A program made the position numbers and the translations under genes. DNA of 64,000 nt, taken from positions 107,643 through 171,642 of the forward strand of contig CAJXJW010000007.1 in NCBI GenBank assembly GCA_913055625.1, written 5' to 3'. The DNA comes from an uncultured Pseudomonadota bacterium. GTDB taxonomy: Bacteria; Pseudomonadota; Gammaproteobacteria; Steroidobacterales; Woeseiaceae. Positions 28,685-38,262 of the stretch are shown here, in pieces; position 1 is the stretch's first letter; every line of letters starts with the position of its first letter. The notes below the pieces were generated by a model. It did no database searches and was not told where the DNA came from. It was given only the letters and a program-made list of their open reading frames with translations.

Positions 28685-30796
28685 TCAGCTGCCCGAGGCG
28701 GCTGCCTGGAGGCTCGCCAGCGTATTGTATTCGCCACTGTCGGTGTCCTCGAGCACGACTTCGGGTTCGTGGACATAATGGCCCTGCATGAAGTCGATGC
28801 CGAGCTGGAACAACACCGCCATGGCATTCGCGTTCTCGACGCGTTCGGCGATAGTCCGGATGTCCCGCTCCTGCGCGCCATGGACGATGCGCCGCACCTT
28901 GTCCTGAAGCTCGTTGTCCGTCATCAGCGAGTGCATCAGTGCGCCGTCGATCTTGACGTAGTCGGGTTTCAGCATGTCCAGGATCTGGAATTTCTCCTGG
29001 TCGATCCCGTAGTGTTCGAGCGCAAACCCGACGCCCAGCTTTCTGAGCGCTCCAACCAGTGCCTGCGTCTGCTTGATATGCCGGGCCGCGTCCTTTTCAG
29101 GGATCTGCGCGACGAGGCGCGAGCTGTCGAACTTGTGTTTCTCGAATTCCTGCTCCATCCAGGCCGCGGTCGACCCGTCGACCACCGACTGGCGCGACAG
29201 GCGCACGAAAACACGGTCGGCCTCGTTGTCGGCGCAGAAATCGATCGCCGCCTTGATCATCCAGCGGTCGATGTTCTTCATCATGTTGTTCCGTTCCGCC
29301 GCCGGCAGGAATTCGGACGGCAGCACCGATTTGCCCTGTTCGTCGATCATGCGGACCAGGAGGTCGAACATCTCGACCGAGTCGCTGCGCAGCCCGGCGA
29401 TGGGAAGCTGCGCCAGCCCGAAGCGATTGTCCATCAGCGCCGAACGGAGGTGCCGGACCCAGATCGCATCAAACTCGCGCTGCTTGGTGTCCTCGTCCGC
29501 CTGTTCGCTCAACACGGCGGTATTGCCGCCAGCGGCCCGACCTTTTTCCTGCGCGGCCACCGTGGCCGCGATGAACTCCTCGAGGCTGCCGAAGATGTCG
29601 CTCATGCCGCAAATGCCGACCGTGCACGTCAGCGGCGTGGACTTGTCGCCCACCTCGAACGGGCGCTGGCTCACGAGCTTGGCAAGCTGCTGACCCCAGA
29701 CCTGCCCGTCGCGTGCGCTGCCGCGTTCCAACAGGACCATCAGCGACGTGCCCTCGAAGCGTCCGGCCACGTCGCGCGGGTGCATGCGCTTGCGCACGAT
29801 CTCCGAGAACTGGGCCAGCACTTCCTCTGAATCGATGAAGCCGATCTTCTCGCGGATCGTCTTGAAATTGTCGATCTTGATGTAGGCCAGTACGTGCAGG
29901 CCGGACTTGGGCTTCTTCTTCAGGCGCTTGGCCAGCCGCTCGAGGAACTGCGCGCGGTGAAAAAACAGCGTCGTCGGGTCGCGCTTCAGCGCATCGTGAA
30001 CGAGCTTCGTCGGTTCCTGGCTCGACTTGTCCGGCGGCACGATGCAGATCTGGGCGCACGGCGCGCCGTCGTAGTCGATGCGCGAGAATCTCAGTTCTAA
30101 CGGCCCGGACTCACCGGCATCGATCTGCGGTTTCGCCAGCAGTTTCTCTCGGGGCTGCCATTTGCCCTGGATCGTCGCGATCAGTGCGCCCTTGAGCGCT
30201 GCGTGGTTCTCCGTATCGAAACTGTCCATGAGCGGCATGCCGGCGACCTCCTCGATGGAGGCCGACTTGAACAGGCGCACCCAGGCGTTGTTCGCCTCGA
30301 CGATGATGCCTTCCTGCACGAGCGCGATGGCCGCGTTGGAGGCCTGCATCAATTCGCGTACCTGCTGCTTGTAGCTCGATGCGGACATGATCGTGGAGTT
30401 GAGGGCGCGCTCGGCGCGCAATGCGCGGAGTTCCCGGGAGACCACGGCCGTGAGCCGCTTCTTCATACCGAGCGATACCAGGTCCACGGCGCCGCTGCGC
30501 ATGGCATCGTGCATGGCGATCTCGTTGACGTCGTCCTTCAGCGCGATCACGGGGACCTCGGGGTCGTACTGGTCCTTCTGCTTGACGACCTGCCGTATCG
30601 ACTCCCGATAGGCCTCGGTATTGAGAATGATGAGCTCGACACGGTGCTCGTCGAGCGTATCGGCGAGGCGCGCCGGGGCGTCGATCCAGTGACAATGCGC
30701 CGCATGACCAGCGCCGCGGAGCGTGCTGTTGATGAGCTCGACGTCGTTCTGGTTCTCGGTCAGGACGGCGATGGAGATACTGTGGCTGCCGTTCAA
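28685..30796 (-). CDS. FimX-like REC-PAS-GGDEF-EAL protein with degenerate catalytic sites
   Basis: A 703-residue cytosolic protein, close in size and order of domains to Pseudomonas FimX (about 690). A receiver-like domain (about 8-125) is followed by PAS (about 150-260), GGDEF-like (about 300-440) and EAL-like (about 450-690) domains. The GGDEF signature reads FEGTSL. The EAL region lacks its motif (PIAGL), the DDFG loop reads EHYG, and VNLS reads VRLS, so metal ligands are missing. KIDG and AERVEN are retained. Expected behaviour is c-di-GMP binding without synthesis or hydrolysis. Its neighbour is FimV-like, which supports a type IV pilus or polarity role. Confidence 0.88.
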   Translation of the reverse strand: MNGSHSISIAVLTENQNDVELINSTLRGAGHAAHCHWIDAPARLADTLDEHRVELIILNTEAYRESIRQVVKQKDQYDPEVPVIALKDDVNEIAMHDAMRSGAVDLVSLGMKKRLTAVVSRELRALRAERALNSTIMSASSYKQQVRELMQASNAAIALVQEGIIVEANNAWVRLFKSASIEEVAGMPLMDSFDTENHAALKGALIATIQGKWQPREKLLAKPQIDAGESGPLELRFSRIDYDGAPCAQICIVPPDKSSQEPTKLVHDALKRDPTTLFFHRAQFLERLAKRLKKKPKSGLHVLAYIKIDNFKTIREKIGFIDSEEVLAQFSEIVRKRMHPRDVAGRFEGTSLMVLLERGSARDGQVWGQQLAKLVSQRPFEVGDKSTPLTCTVGICGMSDIFGSLEEFIAATVAAQEKGRAAGGNTAVLSEQADEDTKQREFDAIWVRHLRSALMDNRFGLAQLPIAGLRSDSVEMFDLLVRMIDEQGKSVLPSEFLPAAERNNMMKNIDRWMIKAAIDFCADNEADRVFVRLSRQSVVDGSTAAWMEQEFEKHKFDSSRLVAQIPEKDAARHIKQTQALVGALRKLGVGFALEHYGIDQEKFQILDMLKPDYVKIDGALMHSLMTDNELQDKVRRIVHGAQERDIRTIAERVENANAMAVLFQLGIDFMQGHYVHEPEVVLEDTDSGEYNTLASLQAAASGS

Positions 30797-30961
30797 ATCA
30801 GGTCCCTGTGCCCCGGGCGGATGCGGTTCCCTTGCACCCGTATTCTGTTAATGAATGACAGTCTAGCCGGGGTCACGGAATGCGGCGTGACAGGTATCAC
30901 AAAACCGCGACCGGCGGCCTTCGGAATGCCCCTACGGGGGCGTTTCGGGCCCTCGGGGCGG

Positions 30962-30990
30962 CTGGCGCTGGCCGACCACTACGGTATGAT
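30962..30990 (+). promoter_or_regulatory. candidate sigma-70 promoter of efp
   Basis: CTGGCG at 30962-30967 and TATGAT at 30985-30990 are 17 bases apart, with the predicted start about 65 bases before the efp ATG. The 266-base gap between the FimX-like gene and efp also holds a short GCCCC/GGGGC hairpin at 30928-30941 without a strong T run; nothing else was recognised there. Confidence 0.45.
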
Positions 30991-31062
30991 GTCGCCCTGC
31001 CGCGCTGGCCGCGCGGCGCCACCCCAGCCGAAGGAGCGACCGGCGTCACGCCGGCAGAGAAC

Positions 31063-31629
31063 ATGGCAAGCTACAGCACGAGCGAATTCCGGTCCGGTCT
31101 GAGAATCCTCATCGACGGACACCCCTGCATCATCGTCGAGAACGAGTTCGTCAAGCCCGGCAAGGGCCAGGCGTTCAACCGGGTGCGCATCCGCAACCTG
31201 AAGACCGGCAAGACCGTCGACAAGACCTTTCGGTCCGGCGAGTCGGTCGAGGCGGCGGACGTCGTCGATACGGACATGCAGTACCTTTATAACGACGGGG
31301 AATTCTGGCATTTCATGGTGCCGGACACTTTCGAGCAATACGCCGCCGATGCGGCGGCCGTTGGCGATGCGGGTGACTGGATCACCGACGGCGACGTCTG
31401 CCAGGTCACGCTGTGGAACAACACGCCGCTGATTGTCGAGGCGCCGAACTTCGTCGAGCTCGAGATCATCGAGACCGACCCGGGCGTGAAGGGCGATACC
31501 GCGAGCGGCGGCGGCAAGCCGGCGAAGCTGTCGACCGGCGCCACGGTGCGGGTCCCGCTGTTCGTGGACCAGGGCGAAGTCATCCGGGTCGATACGCGCT
31601 CGCGCGAGTACGTGTCCCGCGTCAAATAG
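31063..31629 (+). CDS. efp: translation elongation factor P
   Basis: EF-P binds between the P and E sites and rescues ribosomes stalled on proline runs. The 188-residue protein has the three OB-like domains. The modifiable lysine sits in [11 protein letters not shown] (PGKG loop, Lys about residue 34), which is the form beta-lysylated by EpmA; an EpmA gene lies nearby on the opposite strand. The C-terminus has the family [20 protein letters not shown]. The start ATG gives the standard [10 protein letters not shown] beginning. The stop overlaps the convergent fRMsr gene by 8 bases (31622-31629). Confidence 0.98.
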   Translation: MASYSTSEFRSGLRILIDGHPCIIVENEFVKPGKGQAFNRVRIRNLKTGKTVDKTFRSGESVEAADVVDTDMQYLYNDGEFWHFMVPDTFEQYAADAAAVGDAGDWITDGDVCQVTLWNNTPLIVEAPNFVELEIIETDPGVKGDTASGGGKPAKLSTGATVRVPLFVDQGEVIRVDTRSREYVSRVK

Positions 31630-32095
31630 CGCCGCCGCGCGTCAGCGCGATGCCGGACCACGTCCGGCACAGCTGCTCGACCCCGGACTGGTCCGCCTCG
31701 CTGAAGCGGTCGAGGCTCGGGCTGTCGATGTCCAGGACGCCGAACAGCGCGTCGCCGGCCAGCAATGGCACCACCAGTTCCGAGCGCGAAGCCGCGTCGC
31801 ACGCGATGTGGCCGGGGAACGCGTGGACATCCGGCACGCGCTGCGTGCTCCGGGATGCGGCGGCTGTGCCGCAGACGCCCTTGCCCATGCTGATGTGCAC
31901 GCAGGCCGGGAGTCCCTGGAACGGCCCGAGGACCAGCTCGTCGCCGCGTAGAACGTAGATACCGAGCCAGTTGACGTCGTCGAGGGCCTGGTAGAGCAAG
32001 GCGACGAAGTTGGCGGCGTTGGCGAGACGATCCGTCTCGTCGCCGACCAGCGCGACGAGTTGCCGGTCCAGCAGCGCGTAGTCAGTGTCGTTCAT
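31622..32095 (-). CDS. msrC: free methionine-(R)-sulfoxide reductase (GAF domain)
   Basis: Reduces free methionine R-sulfoxide with thioredoxin. The 157-residue protein is a single GAF domain. The three redox cysteines are in place: LPACVHI (about residue 84), GKGVCGTAA (about 94) and [11 protein letters not shown] (about 118). These positions match the E. coli enzyme. The ATG overlaps the epmA stop by 4 bases, and it is the last gene of the sco-to-msrC operon. Confidence 0.95.
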   Translation of the reverse strand: MNDTDYALLDRQLVALVGDETDRLANAANFVALLYQALDDVNWLGIYVLRGDELVLGPFQGLPACVHISMGKGVCGTAAASRSTQRVPDVHAFPGHIACDAASRSELVVPLLAGDALFGVLDIDSPSLDRFSEADQSGVEQLCRTWSGIALTRGGAI

Positions 32096-33039
32096 GGGCA
32101 GTCTCCGTCGAAGGTGATCACGTCGCGAATGTCGTCGGCGCCGGCTGCCAGCATGTGCAGCCGTTCCGCGCCGAGGGCCACGCCCGCGCAGGGCGGCAAG
32201 CCGGCCTCCAGGGCGGCCAGCAGGGCCGCGTCGCGCCGCGCCGGGGGCAGTCCGCGCTCGCGGCGCCGTTCGATGTCGGCGTCCATGCGTGCCGCCTGCT
32301 CGGCGGCATCCGTCAATTCCACGTAGCCGTTCGCGAGTTCGACGTTGCCGGCGAAGACCTCGAAGCGGTCGGCAACCCGCGGGTTCGCCGGGCAGAGGCG
32401 CGCGAGCGCGGCCTGGCTCGCGGGGTAATGCCGGATGACCGTCAATTCGTCCGGCGCGAGCGCGTCGGCGACGCGCGTGGACATCAGCAGGTCGAGCCAG
32501 GTGTCGCGGTCGTCGCCGAGCGATGCCGCCAGTGCCTCGTCGGCACCGGCGGCGCGCGCGAGGGCGGCCACCGGATCGGTGAGCGGATCGACGCCGGCAT
32601 GCGCGATGAACGCATCACGGTAGTCGATCACGGTGGCCAGCAGCGCGTCGGCGTCGCGGTCGAGCGCGTGGCGGATGAGCCCGAGCGTGTCGGCGATGAT
32701 GGCGTCGAGGCCGAAATCGTGCCGGTACCACTCGATCATCGTGAATTCGCGAAGGTGCCGGCGCCCGTGCTCGCCCGCGCGAAACACGCGGCAGATCGAG
32801 TAGATGTCGGGGTAGCCGTCGGCAAGCAGCCGCTTCATCGCGAACTCGGGTGACGTGTGCAGGTAGCCGCCGCCGACGGGAACGCTTTCGATGTTCGGGT
32901 CGGTCACTCCGGCGCCGACCAGTGCGGGCGTGTCGACGGCGAGCACGCCGTGGCGATCGAAGTAATCGCGTGTGCGGGCGAGGAGTGCCGATCGCCGGGC
33001 CGCTGCCGCGGGCCCCGACGACGGTCGCCAGTCAGTCAC
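32092..33039 (-). CDS. epmA: EF-P (R)-beta-lysine ligase (PoxA/GenX family)
   Basis: Class II lysyl-tRNA-synthetase paralogue that attaches (R)-beta-lysine to EF-P. At 315 residues it has only the catalytic domain and no anticodon-binding OB domain. Class II motifs are visible: SPEFAMKRLL, FRAGEHGRRH (motif 2 region), EFTMIEWY and GVALGAERLHML (motif 3). GTG 33039 is the likely start and overlaps psd by 8 bases; the frame is open upstream without homology. The substrate EF-P is encoded convergently two genes away. EpmB, which makes beta-lysine, is not in the window. Confidence 0.95.
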   Translation of the reverse strand: MTDWRPSSGPAAAARRSALLARTRDYFDRHGVLAVDTPALVGAGVTDPNIESVPVGGGYLHTSPEFAMKRLLADGYPDIYSICRVFRAGEHGRRHLREFTMIEWYRHDFGLDAIIADTLGLIRHALDRDADALLATVIDYRDAFIAHAGVDPLTDPVAALARAAGADEALAASLGDDRDTWLDLLMSTRVADALAPDELTVIRHYPASQAALARLCPANPRVADRFEVFAGNVELANGYVELTDAAEQAARMDADIERRRERGLPPARRDAALLAALEAGLPPCAGVALGAERLHMLAAGADDIRDVITFDGDCP

Positions 33040-33895
33040 CGCCGGCTCCGTGCGTGCCGATGCGCTGGCCGACCCGCACCGGCGCGCCCGGCACAAGCTC
33101 GCTCGACCAGGCGCCGGTGCCGGCCGGCGCGAGGACGATCACGGTCGAGCCCATGTTGAACCAGCCGAGCAGCGCGCCCTTCGCGACGGGTGTCGGTGCC
33201 GCATCCAGGTCGATGTCGTCCACCACACCGCGCCTGCGTGGCCGGATCTCACCCGTCCACGGGGTCGAGATCGAGCCGACGTTCAGCGCGCCGACGAAAA
33301 TCACGGCGATCGGGCCGTGCCCGGTGGTGAAATGCAGCACCAGCCGCTCGTTGCGGCGAAACAATCCGCGCAGTCGACCGACCGTTGCTTCGTTGACGCT
33401 GAACAGGTCGCCGGGCACGTAGTGTGCTGCGACCAGTTCGCCGTCGACGGGCATGTGCACGCGATGATAGTCGTGCGGCGCAAGGTACAGGGTTGCAAAG
33501 CGGCCACCGTTGAACGCATCCGCGGCGTCGAGGTCCACGGCCAGCAGGTCGCGCAGCGTGTACGACAGGCCCTTCGCCTGGAATATCGCGTCGCGATCGA
33601 TCGTGCCGGCCGCACTGACGCGCCCGTCGACCGGCGATACGAGCGCCTCCGGCGCCGGGTCGATCGGCCGCATCCCGTCGACGAGTTTGCGCGTAAAGAA
33701 CGCATTGAGCGTCGGGAAGTCGACCGGGGTTCGACCCGCGGCTTCGTCCAGGTTCACGTCGAACAGCCGGGTGAACGCGCCGATCAGCGCATTCTTCACG
33801 CGCACGTTCCGAACGCGGGCGAGCCGGTGGACGAGCGCCGTCAGCGCGTAGCGCGGCATGAGGTACTGCAGAATGACGAAAGCGCGTGCCAGCAT
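33032..33895 (-). CDS. psd: phosphatidylserine decarboxylase proenzyme
   Basis: Inner-membrane enzyme producing phosphatidylethanolamine. The 287-residue proenzyme has the charge-relay aspartate in SPVDGRV (about residue 90), the histidine in PHDYHRVHMP (about 145) and the self-cleavage site FNMGSTVI near residue 253. Cleavage at Gly-Ser yields the pyruvoyl prosthetic group. The site reads MGST where E. coli has LGST; GST itself is intact. It lies one base downstream of the copper chaperone gene and overlaps epmA by 8 bases. Confidence 0.97.
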   Translation of the reverse strand: MLARAFVILQYLMPRYALTALVHRLARVRNVRVKNALIGAFTRLFDVNLDEAAGRTPVDFPTLNAFFTRKLVDGMRPIDPAPEALVSPVDGRVSAAGTIDRDAIFQAKGLSYTLRDLLAVDLDAADAFNGGRFATLYLAPHDYHRVHMPVDGELVAAHYVPGDLFSVNEATVGRLRGLFRRNERLVLHFTTGHGPIAVIFVGALNVGSISTPWTGEIRPRRRGVVDDIDLDAAPTPVAKGALLGWFNMGSTVIVLAPAGTGAWSSELVPGAPVRVGQRIGTHGAGGD

Positions 33896-33896
33896 G

Positions 33897-34313
33897 TCAG
33901 TCGTCGTTGCTCCGTGTGTCCAGTGTCGTGACCAGCGTGTTGCCGGACCAGAGTTCGAGGGTCACGACGTTTGTCGGTCCGGCGGGCCGCATCAGCATCA
34001 GGTGCTTGCCGCCGGGTTCCAGTCTCACTTCGCCGCCGGGCGGGATCGTCAGCACGTCGATCGGCCGCATGCGCGACACGCCGTCTTCAATCCGGGTCTC
34101 GTGCATGTCGACGCGTTCGAACTGCGGACTCGACACGCCGGTGATCGTGATCGTTTCGCCGGTGTGGTTCTTCAACGTGAAGTAGCCGGCGCTCATGCCG
34201 CCTTCGGTCCGCGGCGGCGTTACGCGTACGTCACTCGCGACGAGCGATCCGGTTTCGTCGTGACCGCAGGCGCCCGCACCCGCGATCAGCAGCATCAGCA
34301 GGATCCGCTTCAC
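33897..34313 (-). CDS. PCu(A)C-type periplasmic copper chaperone (predicted lipoprotein)
   Basis: Delivers Cu(I) to the CuA site of cytochrome c oxidase together with SCO proteins. The 138-residue protein has a lipoprotein signal (LLMLLIAGAGAC, lipobox Cys about residue 16). The copper motif H-x10-M-x21-H-x-M is present: MHETRIEDGVSRM, followed by KHLMLM. The ATG overlaps the SCO gene stop by 4 bases, so chaperone and SCO are co-translated. Confidence 0.93.
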   Translation of the reverse strand: MKRILLMLLIAGAGACGHDETGSLVASDVRVTPPRTEGGMSAGYFTLKNHTGETITITGVSSPQFERVDMHETRIEDGVSRMRPIDVLTIPPGGEVRLEPGGKHLMLMRPAGPTNVVTLELWSGNTLVTTLDTRSNDD

Positions 34314-34918
34314 CGCAGGAGCCCCGGCAGGTCGTGCACGTAGTTCTTCGCCGTGTGCGGCGAACTGAACAATGCGCGCATCGCCCCGTTCGGGTCGACG
34401 AGCAGCACGACGGACGAGTGGTCGACCGTGTACGCCACCGGGTCGTCGCCGACCCTGGCGAAGTAGATGCCGAGCGCGTCGGTCAGCGTTCGCAGTTCCG
34501 CGAGGTCACCGGTGAGGCCGACGTGGCCGTCGCCGAAACTCGCAACGTAGCGCGCGAGTTGTTCCGGCGTGTCGCGCTCCGGGTCGACGCTGACGAGTAC
34601 GATGCGCGGCAGCGGGTCCTGGCCGGCGGCCTCGAGCCGGGATTGCGCGCGCGCCAGTGTCTGCAGCGTCAGCGGGCAGACGTCGGGGCAGTGCGTGAAG
34701 CCGAAGAAGACGAGATCCCACTGGCCGCGAAATACGCCCGTGTCCACCTCGCGGCCGTCCTGGTCGACGAGTTGCACGTCGGGCAGGGGCTTCGGCGCGG
34801 GCAGCACGGTCGCGGTCAGTGGCGCCGACCGGCGCTCCCGCTGCTCGATGGCGAGAAACAGGCCGACGGCCAGTGCGATGCCGAGAAGGACAGCGACGAT
34901 GAGATTTCGGGGCTGCAT
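34310..34918 (-). CDS. SCO1/SenC-family copper and thiol protein
   Basis: Membrane-anchored thioredoxin-fold protein for CuA assembly of cytochrome oxidase. The 202-residue protein has one N-terminal transmembrane helix (LIVAVLLGIALAVGLFLA). The metal motif FTHCPDVCP (about residues 74-82) and a downstream histidine in YTVDHSSVV (about 166) are all present. It is the first gene of the five-gene minus-strand run sco-pcuAC-psd-epmA-msrC, in which adjacent genes overlap or are one base apart. Its start is 136 bases from the divergent prmB. Confidence 0.95.
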   Translation of the reverse strand: MQPRNLIVAVLLGIALAVGLFLAIEQRERRSAPLTATVLPAPKPLPDVQLVDQDGREVDTGVFRGQWDLVFFGFTHCPDVCPLTLQTLARAQSRLEAAGQDPLPRIVLVSVDPERDTPEQLARYVASFGDGHVGLTGDLAELRTLTDALGIYFARVGDDPVAYTVDHSSVVLLVDPNGAMRALFSSPHTAKNYVHDLPGLLR

Positions 34919-35054
34919 GTGTAGAACTGCGGATGGGCCGGGCGCGCAATTCTAGCGTTTCTCACGTCGTAGCGCTCGGTCCGCAGGGCGGCGCGTTTCG
35001 CCGGACGCCCGCGCGTGAAATAATTGCCCGTTGACACGTTCCCGCACACCAGAG

Positions 35055-35963
35055 ATGCCCCAGAACACGGACACCCAGGCGCCCGCGCACGTCGAGGCAC
35101 TGATCCGGCATTGCGCCGATCGGCTCGATGACGCCGGGCTGACGTTCGGCCACGGTACCGACAACGCGCTCGACGAAGCCGCCTGGCTGGTGTTCGGCGC
35201 GCTCGGCCTCGACCACGCGGATGCCGGCAGCGCCTATCACCGGCCGGTGACGCGGCGGGAGCGGGACGACGTCGAGGCGCTGCTCGCGCGTCGCATCGAG
35301 GATCGGACGCCGCTCGCGTACCTGTTGCGACAGGCATGGTTCGCCGGCCTCGAGTTCTACGTCGACGAGCGCGTGCTGGTGCCGCGCTCGCCGATCGCCG
35401 AGCTCATCGCCGAGCGCTTCGCACCCTGGGTCGATGCGGACAGGGTGCGGCGGATCGCCGACGTCGGCACCGGCAGCGGCTGTATCGCCGTCGCGCTGGC
35501 GTACGCGTTCCCCGATGCGCAGGTGGATGCGCTCGACATCTCGGCCGATGCCCTGGCGGTGGCGGCGATCAACGTCGAACGGCACGGGCTGGCGGGGCGC
35601 GTACGGCCTGTCGAGTCGGACCTGTTCGACGCCGTGCGGGGAACGGCATACGACCTGGTCGTCGCAAACCCTCCTTATGTCGACGCCGCCGACATGGCGT
35701 CGCTGCCGGCGGAATTCCGGCACGAACCCGAGCTCGGTCTCGCGTCCGGGCGCGACGGGCTCGACGCGGTGCGCCGCATCCTGGCGGAGGCGCGGTCGCG
35801 GCTCGCGGACGGCGGCGTCCTGGTCTGCGAGGTCGGCAACAGCCAGCCGGCGCTCGAGGCGGCGTTTCCGGGGCTTGCATTTACGTGGCTCGAGTTCGAG
35901 CATGGCGGCCACGGCGTATTCTTGCTCGGGAAGGACGACCTTCCCGGCGCGACAGGGGATTGA
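35055..35963 (+). CDS. prmB: ribosomal protein L3 N5-glutamine methyltransferase
   Basis: SAM-dependent methyltransferase of the HemK family that modifies a glutamine of L3. The 302-residue protein has an N-terminal helical domain, [11 protein letters not shown] before the Rossmann fold, the SAM loop [14 protein letters not shown] (about 137) and the catalytic [10 protein letters not shown] (about 203). [10 protein letters not shown] fits PrmB better than PrmC (typically LIPRPDTE), and adjacency to aroC is the usual prmB setting. ATG 35055 follows an AGAG-rich site. A TTG at 35031 is in frame but less likely. Confidence 0.95.
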   Translation: MPQNTDTQAPAHVEALIRHCADRLDDAGLTFGHGTDNALDEAAWLVFGALGLDHADAGSAYHRPVTRRERDDVEALLARRIEDRTPLAYLLRQAWFAGLEFYVDERVLVPRSPIAELIAERFAPWVDADRVRRIADVGTGSGCIAVALAYAFPDAQVDALDISADALAVAAINVERHGLAGRVRPVESDLFDAVRGTAYDLVVANPPYVDAADMASLPAEFRHEPELGLASGRDGLDAVRRILAEARSRLADGGVLVCEVGNSQPALEAAFPGLAFTWLEFEHGGHGVFLLGKDDLPGATGD

Positions 35964-35968
35964 AAGCG

Positions 35969-37081
35969 GTGTCAGGCAACAGTTACGGCAAATTGTTCGT
36001 GGTCACGACGTTCGGTGAGAGCCACGGTCTCGCGCTCGGCTGCGTCGTCGACGGCTGCCCGCCGGGCCTGCCGCTCACGGAAGCCGATATCCAGGGCGAC
36101 CTCGATCGCCGGCGCCCCGGCCGCAACCGGCACACCACGCAGCGCAACGAGCCGGACCAGGTCCGCATCCTGTCCGGCGTGTTCGAGGGGCTGACGACGG
36201 GCACGCCGATTGGCCTCTTGATCGAGAACACGGACCAGCGCTCGCACGACTACGGCGATATCAAGGACAAGTTCCGGCCCGGGCACGCGGATTACACCTA
36301 CCAGCAGAAATACGGCATTCGCGACTATCGCGGCGGCGGCCGCTCATCGGCGCGCGAAACCACGATGCGCGTGGCGGCGGGCGCGATCGCGCGCAAGTAC
36401 CTGGCAACGCGGCTCGGCGTGCAGGTGCGGGGCTACCTGTCGCAGCTCGGGCCGATCCGTCTCGAAGCCACGGACCTGGATGCGATCGACGGCAATGCGT
36501 TCTTCTGCGCCGATCCGTCGCGGCTGGCGGAGCTCGATGCCTTCATGGATGAATTGCGCGAGGCGGGCGATTCGATCGGCGCGAAGATCACGGTCGCGGC
36601 ACAGAACGTGCCGGTCGGTCTCGGCGAGCCGGTGTTCGACAAGCTGGAGGCGGACCTCGCCAAGGGCCTGATGAGCATCAACGCCGTCAAGGGCGTCGAG
36701 ATCGGTGCCGGCTTCGCGGCCGTCGAGCAGCGCGGCAGCCAGCACCGCGACGAGCTCTCGGCGTCGGGGTTCAGCAAGAACGACGCGGGCGGCACGCTCG
36801 GCGGCATCTCGTCCGGGCAGGACATACTCGCGAGCATTGCGCTCAAGCCGACGTCGAGCGTGTCGGTTTCGGGTAAAACGATTGACAGGAGCGGCAAGGC
36901 GACGGATATCGTCACGAAGGGGCGGCACGACCCCTGCGTCGGCCTGCGGGCGACGCCGATCGCGGAAGCTATGGTGTCGTTGACGCTGATCGATCATTAT
37001 TTGCGACACCGCGCACAGAATGCGGACGTGCGCTCGGATACACCGATAATCACGGCGCGCGGGAGCGGGCCGAAGACTTGA
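35969..37081 (+). CDS. aroC: chorismate synthase
   Basis: Last enzyme of the shikimate pathway, using reduced FMN to eliminate phosphate from EPSP. The 370-residue protein starts with GTG and the canonical [19 protein letters not shown]. Other signatures are [10 protein letters not shown], the [17 protein letters not shown] loop and KGVEIGAGF, plus [11 protein letters not shown]. It begins 5 bases after prmB. Length is normal. Confidence 0.98.
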   Translation: MSGNSYGKLFVVTTFGESHGLALGCVVDGCPPGLPLTEADIQGDLDRRRPGRNRHTTQRNEPDQVRILSGVFEGLTTGTPIGLLIENTDQRSHDYGDIKDKFRPGHADYTYQQKYGIRDYRGGGRSSARETTMRVAAGAIARKYLATRLGVQVRGYLSQLGPIRLEATDLDAIDGNAFFCADPSRLAELDAFMDELREAGDSIGAKITVAAQNVPVGLGEPVFDKLEADLAKGLMSINAVKGVEIGAGFAAVEQRGSQHRDELSASGFSKNDAGGTLGGISSGQDILASIALKPTSSVSVSGKTIDRSGKATDIVTKGRHDPCVGLRATPIAEAMVSLTLIDHYLRHRAQNADVRSDTPIITARGSGPKT

Positions 37082-37140
37082 ACGTACGGCCGCCGCCAGG
37101 CGCCGGCGCGAGCGAAACACCACAAGGATTCACCGGAGCG

Positions 37141-38163
37141 ATGCCAGAAAAGTTCGATGTCGCGGTCGTCGGGGCAACCGGCGCCGTCGGCGAAGTCATG
37201 CTGTCGATTCTTGCCGAGCGCAAGTTTCCCGTCGGCAAGGTCCATGCACTGGCCAGTGAGCGTTCGCTGGGCCGTGACGTGGAGTTCGGCCGGAAATCCC
37301 TGCCGGTCGAGGATCTCGCCACGTTCGATTTCAGCAAGGTGCAGCTGGGCCTGTTTTCGGCCGGCGGTTCCGTCTCGGCAGAGTTCGCGCCGAAAGCGGC
37401 GGCGGCCGGGTGTATCGTCGTCGACAACACGTCGCACTTCCGTTACGACGACGACATCCCGCTGGTCGTCCCGGAGGTCAATCCGGACGCCATCGCGCAG
37501 CACGCGAATCGCGGCATCATCGCGAACCCGAATTGTTCGACGATCCAGATGGTCGTCGCGCTGAAGCCGATTTACGACGCCGTCGGCATCGAGCGCATCA
37601 ACGTCGCGACCTACCAGGCGGTTTCCGGCGCCGGGCGGAGCGCGGTCGAGGAACTGGTGCGCCAGACGTCGCTGCTCATGAACGGCCGGCCCGTCGATCT
37701 CGCGGACGGAGTCAAGCAGATCGCCTTCAACGCGGTGCCGCACATCGACGTGTTCCAGGACAACCGCTATACGAAGGAAGAGATGAAGATGGTCTGGGAA
37801 ACGCGGAAGATCCTGGGCGATGCGGACATCCTCGTGAACCCGACGGCGGTACGAATCCCTGCGTTTTACGGGCATTCCGAGGCCGTGCACATCGAAACCC
37901 GCGATAAGATATCCGCGGCGGATGTGTGCGAATTGCTGCGGAATGCGCCCGGGATCACGCTGATGGACGGCGTGAAACAGGGCGCCTACCCGACGGCCGT
38001 GACGGAGGCGTCCGGGCACGATCCGGTGTTCGTCGGACGGGTTCGCGAGGACATCTCGCACCCGCGCGGTATCAATCTCTGGGTGGTGTCGGACAACATA
38101 CGTAAGGGCGCGGCTCTAAATAGCGTCCAAATTGCTGAAATATTGGCAAAAAACTATCTATAA
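37141..38163 (+). CDS. asd: aspartate-semialdehyde dehydrogenase
   Basis: NADPH-dependent reduction of aspartyl phosphate to the semialdehyde, the branch point to lysine, threonine, methionine and diaminopimelate. The 340-residue protein has the nucleotide loop VVGATGAVGEVML at the N-terminus, the catalytic cysteine in ANPNCSTIQM (about residue 133) and the substrate segment YQAVSGAGR. ATG 37141 has a CGGAG ribosome site just upstream; the frame is open 63 bases earlier. It ends where the fimV promoter begins. leuB, a usual upstream neighbour, is replaced by aroC here. Confidence 0.97.
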   Translation: MPEKFDVAVVGATGAVGEVMLSILAERKFPVGKVHALASERSLGRDVEFGRKSLPVEDLATFDFSKVQLGLFSAGGSVSAEFAPKAAAAGCIVVDNTSHFRYDDDIPLVVPEVNPDAIAQHANRGIIANPNCSTIQMVVALKPIYDAVGIERINVATYQAVSGAGRSAVEELVRQTSLLMNGRPVDLADGVKQIAFNAVPHIDVFQDNRYTKEEMKMVWETRKILGDADILVNPTAVRIPAFYGHSEAVHIETRDKISAADVCELLRNAPGITLMDGVKQGAYPTAVTEASGHDPVFVGRVREDISHPRGINLWVVSDNIRKGAALNSVQIAEILAKNYL

Positions 38164-38171
38164 GCTATAGT
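38143..38171 (+). promoter_or_regulatory. sigma-70-type promoter of fimV
   Basis: TTGGCA at 38143-38148 and TATAGT at 38166-38171 have an ideal 17-base spacer. The -35 lies within the last codons of asd and the -10 just after its stop, leaving an untranslated leader of about 85 bases before fimV. Confidence 0.65.
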
Positions 38172-38262
38172 GCGCAGGCAATCGCGCCGGCTGCTGCACC
38201 GCGACGGAATGGGGGTCGTGCAGTCGGCTTTTGCGGTTGCCCCGGGGAGTTGGAGAAACACT

